Assembly (NCBI RefSeq): GCF_900090295.1
Contig: NZ_LT607753.1
Span: 4,650,001-4,714,000, forward strand
Direction: 5' to 3'
Length of the DNA: 64,000 nt
Source of the DNA: Micromonospora coxensis
GTDB taxonomy: Bacteria > Actinomycetota > Actinomycetes > Mycobacteriales > Micromonosporaceae
In this document: piece by piece, positions 18,666 through 26,231 of the stretch
Layout: each line of letters starts with the position of its first letter
Numbering within the stretch: position 1 is the first letter of the stretch
Program-made: the position numbers and the translations under genes
Notes under the pieces: model-generated
Told to the model about the DNA's origin: nothing
What the model saw: the letters and a program-made list of their open reading frames with translations, nothing else
Databases searched by the model: none

Positions 18666-19478
18666 ATGCCGCGTCGTCACTGGGAGCAGATCCCCGACGA
18701 GGTACGCCGCGAGGTCGCTCGCCACAGCGGCCCGATCCGCTCTGCGGTGACTGTCGCCTCCGGTGCCTCCTGCGACCTGGCCGTCGTCCTCGACACCGCC
18801 ACCGGTCCGGTCTTCTGCAAGGGCGGCGAGGCGGACGGTCCGACCGGCTGGCTCTACCGCAACGAGGCCCGGATCAACCCGTGGCTGCCCGACGTGGCAC
18901 CGCGCCTGCGCTGGACGGTTGAGAGCTCCGGCTGGCTGCTGCTCGGCTTCGACCACGTCGCGGGTCGCCACCCCGACCTGGCCCCCGGCTCGCCGGACCT
19001 CGTCCCGCTCGCCGCGCTGCTCACCGGGCTGACCGGCACGCTGACGCCCTGCCCGCCGGTGCCGGTCCAACGCTTCACCGCACGGTGGCACGGGTTGATC
19101 GCCCCCGAACTGGTCGACGGTGACAGCCTCCTGCACACCGACATGACCCCACGGAACTTCCTGCTCGGCGACCGCCTCCACCTCGTCGACTGGTCCAGCC
19201 CCGCTGTGGGCGCCGCCTGGATCGACGCCGCGTTCGTCGTGGTGCGACTCGTCCGTGCCGGCCATGAGCCAACGGATGCCGAGTCGTGGGCCAGGCGGAT
19301 CCCCGCCTACGCCGAAGCCCACGAGCGTGCGGTGACCGCCTTCGTCGACGCCTTCGTCCGCCTCCGGGAACGCAAGCAGCGCACCGTGCCGGCCCCTCAC
19401 CATGGCCCGATCCTCGATGCGGCCCGCCGCTGGGCGGCCTATCGGGCGCGTCACCGCGCGCATACGCGGCGCGCATGA
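18666..19478 (+). CDS. APH-fold phosphotransferase-like protein
   Basis: This 270-residue protein starts at the ATG at 18666 behind GGGAGGG. LLHTDMTPRNFLLG corresponds to the Brenner-type catalytic loop (H-x-D-x4-N) and HLVDWSSPA to the metal-binding Asp segment, as in macrolide/aminoglycoside phosphotransferase-like proteins. The N-lobe is short and the nucleotide-binding Lys is not obvious (a GPVFCKGGE strand may provide it). It lies in line with the Cys-tailed protein at 18127, suggesting a two-gene unit. The substrate is unknown. Confidence 0.8.
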   Translation: MPRRHWEQIPDEVRREVARHSGPIRSAVTVASGASCDLAVVLDTATGPVFCKGGEADGPTGWLYRNEARINPWLPDVAPRLRWTVESSGWLLLGFDHVAGRHPDLAPGSPDLVPLAALLTGLTGTLTPCPPVPVQRFTARWHGLIAPELVDGDSLLHTDMTPRNFLLGDRLHLVDWSSPAVGAAWIDAAFVVVRLVRAGHEPTDAESWARRIPAYAEAHERAVTAFVDAFVRLRERKQRTVPAPHHGPILDAARRWAAYRARHRAHTRRA

Positions 19479-19523
19479 CGGTCACGATCATCGCGGCATA
19501 ACGGCACTCCTCCCCGCCGGCCA

Positions 19524-19575
19524 GGGTCGACGCATGGCCCGGGGCGGGTGCTGGGCGCCGGAGGTGCGTCGACCC
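19524..19575. terminator. 11-bp perfect inverted repeat after the kinase gene
   Basis: GGGTCGACGCA (19524-19534) is exactly complemented by TGCGTCGACCC (19565-19575) around a 30-nt GC-rich loop. It lies between the kinase stop and the small coding sequence at 19644. It has no T-tract, so it may be a factor-dependent terminator or a 5'-leader structure for the globin-like operon. Confidence 0.45.
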
Positions 19576-19643
19576 GAACGACGCGCCTCCGTCCCCGCCC
19601 GCCCCGGCGCCCCTTGACCAGCCCCAGCCACCGAGGGACGACC

Positions 19644-19727
19644 ATGAGCGCCACCACGACCGACCTCACCGATCACCACGAGAAGACCAGGCACGCCGGC
19701 CGCACCGAGCAGAGCCGATGGGCGTGA
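19644..19727 (+). CDS. 27-residue small ORF leading into the globin-like gene
   Basis: The ATG at 19644 follows GAGGGACG at plausible spacing and encodes a 27-residue polar peptide (MSATTTDLTDHHEKT...). Its stop lies 10 bases inside the globin-like gene that starts at 19718, so translation could be coupled. No homology is recognised. It could be a real small protein, a leader peptide or a chance reading frame. Confidence 0.35.
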   Translation: MSATTTDLTDHHEKTRHAGRTEQSRWA

Positions 19728-19993
19728 CACCAGACGAGATCACCAGCACCTGGCTGCGGCTGGTGGTCGCGGACGCGGAGCTGTCGCCGTACCTCATCGG
19801 GGTTGATCTGGAACGGCTGGCCACCCACCTGACTGCGGCGCTCGACAACGGCGGCGCGGTGGATGCCTGGCGCGGCCTGGGCCTGTCCGAGGCGCAGCAC
19901 CGGCGCGTCGTTGACTACCTGACCGGCGTGCTATGGGCGCTCGATCTACCGGAAGACCGCATCGCCCAGGTCACGAAGGCGGTCAGCGGATGA
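19718..19993 (+). CDS. Truncated-globin-like protein lacking the proximal His
   Basis: This 91-residue protein aligns by eye with group I truncated hemoglobins: ADAELSPYLIGVD matches the CD/E region and GLGLSEAQHRRVV matches the F/G region. The residue aligned with the heme-ligating proximal His is Trp (DAWRGLGL), and the B10 position also looks like Trp. Heme binding in the usual mode is therefore unlikely. It overlaps the following reductase by ATGA. A paralogue with the same substitution lies at 41271-41627. It is inferred to be a structural or regulatory globin-fold partner. Confidence 0.72.
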   Translation: MGVTPDEITSTWLRLVVADAELSPYLIGVDLERLATHLTAALDNGGAVDAWRGLGLSEAQHRRVVDYLTGVLWALDLPEDRIAQVTKAVSG

Positions 19994-21013
19994 CCGCCGC
20001 CGACCTCCTACGCGACGCGCTGCGCCCCCGGCTCGCCGAGCACGACGCGCAGCTCCTCCTCGCCGCCCTGCGCCGACACACGGAAGGCGGCGACGACAAG
20101 GCGGGCCGGCGCGCACTGCTGACGGTCCTCGGCCAGACCGTCAGCCACTTCGACCTGCTGCCACACGCCGACCGGATCGCCCGACTCACCGGTTGCGCGG
20201 TCCCTGCCGCACCCGGCAGCGGCGATGACAAGCCCTGGCGGCCCGCCGAGGTGATCGCCCACGACCGCCCCTGCGCCGGCATCGCCATCCTGACCGTCCG
20301 CCCCTGGCACCGCCTGCACTGGCGACCCGGCCAGGCCGTCCCGGTCAACACCCCACGGCACCCCGGCCACTGGCGCTGGTACTCCCCGGCCAACACTCCA
20401 CGCCCCGACGGCACGATCGAGCTGCACGTCCGTGCCGTCGGCGCCGTCTCCGGCAGCCTCGTGCACGAGGTACGCCCCGGCGAACTGCTGTACCTCGGCC
20501 CACCCCGCGACACCAACCTGCACCTGCGCGACGGTGACCTGCTGCTGGTCGCCGGCGGCACCGGCCTGGCCCCGCTACGCGCCCTCGTCGAGCAGACTGC
20601 CGCAGCAGCCGAGCATCGGCAGGCCGCCGCCGCACCCGGGCAGCGGCACGCCACCGGACCCGAGCAGCAGCAGGACGCCACCGCAGCCGAGCACCAACAC
20701 GCCACCACCGCCCCCGGGCAACGGCAGGTCACCCTCATCGTCGGTGCCCGCACCTTCGCCGAGCTGTACGACGCGGTCACCCTCGACCGGCTTCAGTGCG
20801 CCCACGACTGGTTGACCCTGGTCCCGGCCCTCTCACGACCCGAGCGCGGAGCCGGCCGAGCGGGGTGACGCCCTCACCCTGGCCCTGCACCACTACCGGC
20901 CGCACCAGCGGGTGTACGTGTGCGGCCCACCCGCGATGGTGGCCCACGCCCGCCGCTGGCTGCCGATCGCCGGTGTCCCCGCCGACCGCGTACACCTGCC
21001 GGTGGTGCCCTGA
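19990..21013 (+). pseudogene. Flavohemoprotein-type FAD/NAD(P)H reductase, apparent frameshift
   Basis: The reading frame from the ATG at 19990 shows a ferredoxin-NADP reductase fold: WYSPANTP (FAD-binding RxYS-like), VAGGTGLAPLRAL (NAD(P)-binding) and VTLIVGAR. It stops at 20868. The missing C-terminus, including VYVCGPPAMV, continues in the +1 frame and ends at 21013, one base into the DivIVA-like ATG. The shift must fall in 20816-20868, since the second frame has a stop at 20813. The cause may be a real mutation, a sequencing error or recoding. A ~40-residue Ala/Gln/His-rich repeat insert (~20600-20735) separates the two NAD-binding motifs. It is coupled to the globin-like gene. Confidence 0.75.
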
Positions 21014-21309
21014 TGGCCGTCTACCGCAGCCGCAACGCCCTGGCCGGCCCGCTCACCCCGGACGGGCTCACCGCCGTCACCCTGCCGCGCACCCCGCTCG
21101 GCCGGCGCGGCTACCGGCCCGCCGACGTCGACGCCCTGCTCCACCGCCTCGCCCACGAGCTGCGCGAACGCACCCGTGAGCGGGACCGGGCGTACGCCGA
21201 GAACCAGCGCATCAAGGACGCCCTGCGCACCTGGCAGTCCCGCGGTGCCGAACAGCGGCAGAAGCAGATGTCATCCGCCGACGGCGGGAGCCTCGGCTGC
21301 GGAAGGTGA
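21013..21309 (+). CDS. DivIVA-domain-like small protein
   Basis: This 98-residue protein starts at the ATG at 21013, sharing one base with the reductase stop. It begins with a conserved block (VYRSRNAL), then RRGYRPADVDALLHRLAHEL, which matches the DivIVA N-terminal pattern, followed by a coiled-coil-prone ENQRIKDALRTWQS segment. DivIVA proteins recruit partners to membranes or cell poles. It is strongly similar to the protein at 43218-43574. Constant linkage with a globin-like gene suggests a shared, unknown role. Confidence 0.78.
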   Translation: MAVYRSRNALAGPLTPDGLTAVTLPRTPLGRRGYRPADVDALLHRLAHELRERTRERDRAYAENQRIKDALRTWQSRGAEQRQKQMSSADGGSLGCGR

Positions 21310-21333
21310 TCGCGTGAGCCAGCCGCACTGCGC

Positions 21334-22284
21334 TCATTCGACGGCCTCGGTCAGGCGGGCGACGAGCCCGCGCACGTGTGCGATCAGCTCGGCCGGCTCG
21401 TGGATCCGGAACCGGAAGCCGAGCAGCGCGACGTACAGGGCCAGCTCGTCCAGCGAGTTCGACCCGGTGTGCAGCACGCAGCTGTCCTCGTCGACGGCTT
21501 CCACCATGCCGATGGTGGGTGGGATCCGGTCGGCGACGGCCTCAGCCGGGGCGTACACGGTGATGCGCGCCCGGTGGCGGTAGGGCGCGGAGGACACGCC
21601 GTGGGTGAGGTAGCCGGCGAGGTCGACGTCGGGTGGTGTGCGCGGGACGAAGCGGGGGCCGCCGGGAATCCGGGGGCGGATCCGGTCGGCCCGGTAGGTG
21701 CGCCAGTCACGGCGGTCGGTGTCCCAACCGACGAGGTACCAGCGCCGCCCGGTGTGGACGAGCCGGTGCGGCTCGGTCTCGCGCAGCGAGGTGCTGCCGT
21801 CGTGGCGCTGGTAGTCGAAGCGGAGCCGCTGGTGGTCGCGGCACGCGGCGGCGATCGCGGTGAGCACGTCCGGGTCGACCGTCGGGCCGCCGTCGGGCAC
21901 CGTCACGGTGACCGAGCGGAGCAGGTCGACCCGGTGCCGGACGCGCGACGGGAGGACCTGGTCGAGCTTGGCCAGCGCCCGCAGGGAGCTGTCCTCGATG
22001 CCGGTGACCGCGCCCCGTACGGCGGTGCGCAGGCCCACCGCCACGGCGACGGCCTCGTCGTCGTCGAGCAGCAGCGGCGGCAGCTTCGATCCGGCGCCGA
22101 GCCGGTAGCCGGCCGCGCCCGGGGTGGCGTGCACCGGGTAGCCGAGGTCGCGCAGTTTCTGGATGTCACGGCGCACGGTGCGGGCGTCCACTCCGAGGCG
22201 TGCGGCCAGGTCGGCGCCGCTCCAGTCGCGGGGCGTCTGGAGGAGCGAGAGCAGGCGGAGCAGCCGCGCCGAGGTTTCCCACAT
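21334..22284 (-). CDS. WYL-domain HTH transcriptional regulator (YafY-like)
   Basis: This 316-residue protein has an N-terminal DeoR-like winged helix (ADLAARLGVDARTVRRDIQ at ~24-42), a central WYL domain (RWYLVGWDTDRRDWRTYRADRI) and a C-terminal WCX-type region. WYL regulators respond to small ligands or nucleic acids. It is divergent from the epoxide hydrolase, and the 63-bp gap contains an AGCTAGG/CCTAGCT palindrome, so it probably controls itself and that enzyme. Confidence 0.92.
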   Translation of the reverse strand: MWETSARLLRLLSLLQTPRDWSGADLAARLGVDARTVRRDIQKLRDLGYPVHATPGAAGYRLGAGSKLPPLLLDDDEAVAVAVGLRTAVRGAVTGIEDSSLRALAKLDQVLPSRVRHRVDLLRSVTVTVPDGGPTVDPDVLTAIAAACRDHQRLRFDYQRHDGSTSLRETEPHRLVHTGRRWYLVGWDTDRRDWRTYRADRIRPRIPGGPRFVPRTPPDVDLAGYLTHGVSSAPYRHRARITVYAPAEAVADRIPPTIGMVEAVDEDSCVLHTGSNSLDELALYVALLGFRFRIHEPAELIAHVRGLVARLTEAVE

Positions 22285-22303
22285 GGCCGCAAGTCTGTCA
22301 GGA

Positions 22304-22328
22304 AGCTAGGGCGGAAGCTGTCCTAGCT
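22304..22328. promoter_or_regulatory. Putative operator of the WYL regulator
   Basis: AGCTAGG at 22304-22310 and CCTAGCT at 22322-22328 form a perfect 7-bp inverted repeat with an 11-bp spacer. A further CCTAG half site follows at 22333-22337. The palindrome fills the short divergent gap between the WYL regulator and the epoxide hydrolase, the usual place for an autoregulatory operator. Confidence 0.6.
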
Positions 22329-22347
22329 GGTTCCTAGCGTGGTGGTC

Positions 22348-23502
22348 ATGACCGAAGAGATCACCCCGTTCCGCATCGACATCGCCCAGGACCGCCTCGA
22401 CGACCTGCGGGACCGGCTGGCGCGGACCCGCTGGCCGGCACCCCTGCCTGGCGACGGCTGGGACACCGGCGTGCCGACCGGCTGGCTTCGGGAGCTGACC
22501 GAGCACTGGCGTACGGGCTACGACTGGCGGGCCGCCGAGGCGCAACTCAACGCGTACCCGCAGTTCACCACGACCATCGACGGGCAGCGGATCCACTTCC
22601 TGCACGTCCGCTCGCCCGAGCCGGACGCCTTCCCGCTGGTGCTCACCCACGGCTGGCCCGGCTCGGTGGTCGAGTTCCTCGACCTGATCGGGCCGCTGAC
22701 CGACCCTGTCGCCCACGGCGGCGACCGGTCCGACGCGTTCCACCTGGTGATCCCGTCGCTGCCCGGCTTCGGGTTCTCCGGGCCGACCGCCGACGGCGGC
22801 TGGGACACCGACCGGATCGCCCGTGCCTGGGCCGAGCTGATGCGCCGGCTCGGCTACCACCGGTACGGCGCGCACGGCGGGGACATCGGCGCGGCGGTCA
22901 GCCCCCAACTGGGCCGGGTCGCACCGGACCGGGTGGCCGGCGTGCACGTCAACGGCGGCCCCGGGCTGCCGCCGCTGCCCCTGGCCGAGGAGGAACTGGC
23001 CGACCTCTCCGACGTCGAACGCGACCGGGTCCGCCGGATCGAGGCGTTCATGCAGGAAGAGTTCGGCTACATCGCGATCCAGTCGACCCGCCCGCAGACC
23101 CTGGCGTACGGCCTGACCGACTCTCCGGTCGGTCAGCTCGCCTGGCTGATGGACAAGTTCCGCGAGTGGACCCACCCGCGCGAGGTACTGCCCGATCAGA
23201 TCATCGACCGGGACCGTCTGCTCACCAACGCGATGATCTACTGGCTGACCGGCACCGCCGGTTCGGCCGCGTACGTGGGCTACGTCCAGGAAGCCGCCTG
23301 GGGTGCGGTGAAGCCGAACTCGGGTGTGCCCACGGCGGCGATCGTCTTCGCCCACGACGTCGGAATCCGCCGCTACGCCGAGACCGAGAACACCATCACC
23401 CGCTGGGTGGACGTCGACCGAGGCGGCCACTTCGCCGCCCTCGAGGAACCCGAGCTGCTGACCGCCGACCTCCGGGAGTTCTTCCGGGATCTGCGCCGGT
23501 AG
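22348..23502 (+). CDS. Epoxide hydrolase (EHN-type alpha/beta hydrolase)
   Basis: This is a 384-residue protein; the ATG at 22348 is preferred over in-frame GTGs at 22339 and 22342. The N-terminal EHN domain ([23 protein letters not shown]) is followed by an alpha/beta hydrolase with [12 protein letters not shown] (oxyanion HGWP), the nucleophile segment [11 protein letters not shown] (Asp in GGD) and a C-terminal [13 protein letters not shown] supplying the catalytic His. It is predicted to hydrolyse epoxides in the cytosol. It is probably regulated by the divergent WYL protein. Confidence 0.92.
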   Translation: MTEEITPFRIDIAQDRLDDLRDRLARTRWPAPLPGDGWDTGVPTGWLRELTEHWRTGYDWRAAEAQLNAYPQFTTTIDGQRIHFLHVRSPEPDAFPLVLTHGWPGSVVEFLDLIGPLTDPVAHGGDRSDAFHLVIPSLPGFGFSGPTADGGWDTDRIARAWAELMRRLGYHRYGAHGGDIGAAVSPQLGRVAPDRVAGVHVNGGPGLPPLPLAEEELADLSDVERDRVRRIEAFMQEEFGYIAIQSTRPQTLAYGLTDSPVGQLAWLMDKFREWTHPREVLPDQIIDRDRLLTNAMIYWLTGTAGSAAYVGYVQEAAWGAVKPNSGVPTAAIVFAHDVGIRRYAETENTITRWVDVDRGGHFAALEEPELLTADLREFFRDLRR

Positions 23503-23513
23503 CCGGTGGGACT

Positions 23514-23541
23514 CCGGCCCGCCCGGTCGCGGGCGGGCCGG
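23514..23541. terminator. GC-rich hairpin after the epoxide hydrolase
   Basis: CCGGCCCGCCC (23514-23524) pairs perfectly with GGGCGGGCCGG (23531-23541) around a 6-nt loop, starting 12 bp after the stop codon. It has no clear T-run, as is common in actinobacterial terminators. Confidence 0.7.
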
Positions 23542-23666
23542 GGCAGCCCGCCCTCCCCTGGGGGGTGATCCCGTACAGACCTGGTGGCGATCCCGGATGA
23601 CTCGATCGTCGACTGTCACTAGCGTCGGTCGGCAGTGGACACTCGACACCACGGGGAGGACGTCCG

Positions 23667-23702
23667 ATGACCCACCACCACCAGCAGAAGGCCGCCCGAT
23701 GA
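23667..23702 (+). CDS. 11-residue leader peptide ORF coupled to the acylase
   Basis: A strong GGGGAGGA site lies about 8 bases upstream of the ATG at 23667, which opens an 11-codon frame encoding MTHHHQQKAAR. Its TGA overlaps the ATG of the acylase (23699) as ATGA. The acylase has no Shine-Dalgarno sequence of its own, so ribosomes probably arrive through this mini-ORF. It is His/Gln-rich; a sensing role is speculative. Confidence 0.5.
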   Translation: MTHHHQQKAAR

Positions 23703-26062
23703 GGCGGCGTCCCGCGCGCCGGCTCGGCGCCGCCGCCACCGCCCTCGGCCTGTTCGCCGCGGCGCTGACCGTCACCGCGACCCCGGCCACCGCCGCACCC
23801 GGCCACGGCGGCGGCTACCAGGCCCTGATCCAGCGCGCCTCGTACGGCGTTCCGCACATCACCGCCCGGGACTTCGCCGGCCTCGGCTACGGCGTCGGCT
23901 ACGCCCAGGCCGAGGACAACATCTGCCTGATCGCCGAGACGGTCGTCACCGTCAACGCCCAGCGCAGCCGCACCTTCGGCGGCAGTGAGGAGAACGTCAC
24001 CAGCGACCTGTTCCACCAGAAGGCGATCGACGGCCGGGTGGTCGAGCGGCTGCTCGCCGGCCCCCGCGATGGGGTGCACTCGCCGTCGGGCGAGGTCCGC
24101 GACCAGGTGCGCGGCTTCGCCGCCGGCTACAACGCCCACCTGCGTCGTACCGGGGTGGACAGGCTGACCGATCCGGCGTGCGCCGGCAAGCCGTGGGTAC
24201 GCCCGATCAGCGAGCGGGATCTGTGGCGGGCGCACTGGGCGCGGATGGTTCGGGCCAGCTCCGGCGCGCTCGCCGACGGCATCGTCGCCGCCACCCCACC
24301 GCGCGCCGACGGGACCAGCGCGCCGGCGAGCGCCCCGCAGGCCACGTCGATCGTCGACGCCTCCGACGGCGCGCCCGCCGGGGTGGGCAGCAACGCGTAC
24401 GCCCTCGGGCGGGACACCACCGTCGGCCGCAGCGGGATGCTGCTGGCCAACCCGCACTTCCCATGGGACGGCGACGAGCGGTTCTACCGCATGCGCCTGA
24501 AGATCCCCGGCCGGTACGACGTCGAGGGCGCCGCCCTGGTCGGCGACCCGCTGGTGGAGATCGGCCACAACGGCCGGGTCGCCTGGACGCACACCGTCTC
24601 CACCGCCCGCCGCTTCGTCTGGCACCGGCTGACCCTGGCCCCCGGTGACCCGACCAGCTACCTGCACGACGGCCGACCCCGGAAGATGACCGCCCGTACG
24701 GTCACCGTGCGGACCCCCGGCGGGCCGGTCAGCCGTACCTTCCACGACACCCACTTCGGCCCGGTCGTGGTGGTGCCGGGCCGCTTCGACTGGACCGCCG
24801 ACACGGCGTACGCGATCAGCGACCCCAACGCCGCGAACAACCGTGCGCTCGACGGCTGGCTCGCCATGGGGCGCGCCCGGTCGGTGGGTGACCTGCGGGC
24901 GGCGCTGGACCGGCGGCAGTTCCTGCCCTGGGTCAACGTGATCGCCAGCGACGACCGGGGTCGGGCCCTCTACGCCGACCACTCCGTGGTGCCCCGGGTC
25001 ACCGACGACCTCGCCGCCACCTGCATCCCCGCGCCGTTCCGCCCCCTGTACGCCAGCAGCGGCCAGGCCGTCCTCGACGGCTCACGGTCCGCCTGCGAGC
25101 TGGGCGCGGACCCGGACGCCGCCGTGCCCGGCATCCTCGGCCCGGCGCGCCTGCCGACCCTGGTCCGCTCCGACTACGTGACCAACTCCAACGACAGCTA
25201 CTGGCTGGCCAACCCCGAGCAGCGGCTGGAGGGCTTCCCGCGCATCATCGGCGACGAGCGCACCGAACGCAGCCTGCGTACCCGGCTCGGCCTGCTCCAG
25301 GTGCAGCAGCGCGTCGCCGGCACCGACGGGCTGCCCGGCGCCGGGTTCACCACCGGCAACCTGTGGCAGGTCACCCTCGGCAACCGGGCGTACGGCGGCG
25401 AACTGGTCCGCGACGACCTGGTCCGCCTCTGCGAGGCGAACCCGGACGCCACCGCCTCCGACGGCACGCCGGTGGACCTGACCGCCGCCTGCGCCGCCCT
25501 GCGCGGCTGGGACCTGCGGGTCGACCTGGACAGCCGGGGCTCGCACGTGTTCACCGAGTTCGCCCGCGAGGGCGGCATGCGCTTCGCCGATCCGTTCGAC
25601 CCGGCGGCCCCGGTCACCACGCCGCACCGGCTCGCCGTCGACGACCCGAAGGTGCGCACCGCCCTCGCCGACGCGGTCCGCGCGCTGGACGGTGTCCCGC
25701 TGGACGCCCGCCTCGGCGACATCCAGACCGAGCCGCGCGGCGACGAGCGGATCCCGATCCACGGCGGCTGGCCGGAGGCCGGCATCTTCAACATGACCAT
25801 CAACGTGCTCGAACCCGGCATCGGGTACCCGAAGGTGCGGCACGGCACGTCGTACCTGATGGCCGTCGAGCTGGGCCGCGACGGGCCGTCGGGCCGGCAG
25901 ATCCTCACCTACTCGCAGTCGGCCAACCCGAACTCGCCCTGGTACGCCGACCAGACCCGGCGGTACTCCGGCAAGGGCTTCGACACGATCAAGTTCACCG
26001 AGAAGCAGCTCAGGGCCGACCCGAACCTGATCACCTACCGGGTGGGGGAGCGCCGCCACTGA
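23699..26062 (+). CDS. Secreted penicillin acylase family protein (Ntn hydrolase)
   Basis: This 787-residue precursor has a signal peptide at ~1-33 (RRRPARR, hydrophobic stretch, ATAAP). The alpha-chain region runs to ~230. The autocatalytic cleavage site is before Ser231 in GVGSNAYALG, which becomes the N-terminal nucleophile of the beta chain. LANPHFPWDG and EIGHNGRVAWTHT are conserved active-site segments of the aculeacin A acylase/acyl-homoserine-lactone acylase group. Likely substrates are acylated lipopeptides or lactones outside the cell. The start is fixed by ATGA overlap with an 11-codon ORF. Confidence 0.9.
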   Translation: MRRRPARRLGAAATALGLFAAALTVTATPATAAPGHGGGYQALIQRASYGVPHITARDFAGLGYGVGYAQAEDNICLIAETVVTVNAQRSRTFGGSEENVTSDLFHQKAIDGRVVERLLAGPRDGVHSPSGEVRDQVRGFAAGYNAHLRRTGVDRLTDPACAGKPWVRPISERDLWRAHWARMVRASSGALADGIVAATPPRADGTSAPASAPQATSIVDASDGAPAGVGSNAYALGRDTTVGRSGMLLANPHFPWDGDERFYRMRLKIPGRYDVEGAALVGDPLVEIGHNGRVAWTHTVSTARRFVWHRLTLAPGDPTSYLHDGRPRKMTARTVTVRTPGGPVSRTFHDTHFGPVVVVPGRFDWTADTAYAISDPNAANNRALDGWLAMGRARSVGDLRAALDRRQFLPWVNVIASDDRGRALYADHSVVPRVTDDLAATCIPAPFRPLYASSGQAVLDGSRSACELGADPDAAVPGILGPARLPTLVRSDYVTNSNDSYWLANPEQRLEGFPRIIGDERTERSLRTRLGLLQVQQRVAGTDGLPGAGFTTGNLWQVTLGNRAYGGELVRDDLVRLCEANPDATASDGTPVDLTAACAALRGWDLRVDLDSRGSHVFTEFAREGGMRFADPFDPAAPVTTPHRLAVDDPKVRTALADAVRALDGVPLDARLGDIQTEPRGDERIPIHGGWPEAGIFNMTINVLEPGIGYPKVRHGTSYLMAVELGRDGPSGRQILTYSQSANPNSPWYADQTRRYSGKGFDTIKFTEKQLRADPNLITYRVGERRH

Positions 26063-26078
26063 CCGGATCGGTGCGCGG

Positions 26079-26130
26079 TTTGCGGCGTGTCGCGGTGTCC
26101 TCGCAGCCGGACACCGCGACACGCCGCAAA
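26079..26130. repeat. 22-bp perfect inverted repeat
   Basis: The arms 26079-26100 and 26109-26130 are exactly complementary over 22 bp (TTTGCGGCGTGT.../...ACACGCCGCAAA) with an 8-nt loop. It begins 17 bp after the acylase stop. The repeat is followed by A residues and not T residues on the plus strand, so it is not a canonical intrinsic terminator. It may terminate through the hairpin alone or be a repetitive extragenic palindrome. Confidence 0.8.
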
Positions 26131-26231
26131 AACGGGGGGCGGGAGCGCGGGGCGCGAGGCGCGTTGTCGGGGCGGGCTCGTATGGTGGCGGGACCGCTGC
26201 CAGGGGTGGCAGCCGTGCCGGGAGGTGGTCG

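Noticed and set aside
15533..19478. Aminoglycoside resistance from the two APH-fold genes
   Set aside because: Only the generic kinase fold is visible; neither matches a known APH subtype signature, and their context is regulatory.
22306..24982. Long minus-strand frames opposite the epoxide hydrolase and acylase
   Set aside because: They are Arg/Gly/Val-rich shadows of the strongly supported plus-strand enzymes, a product of third-position GC bias.
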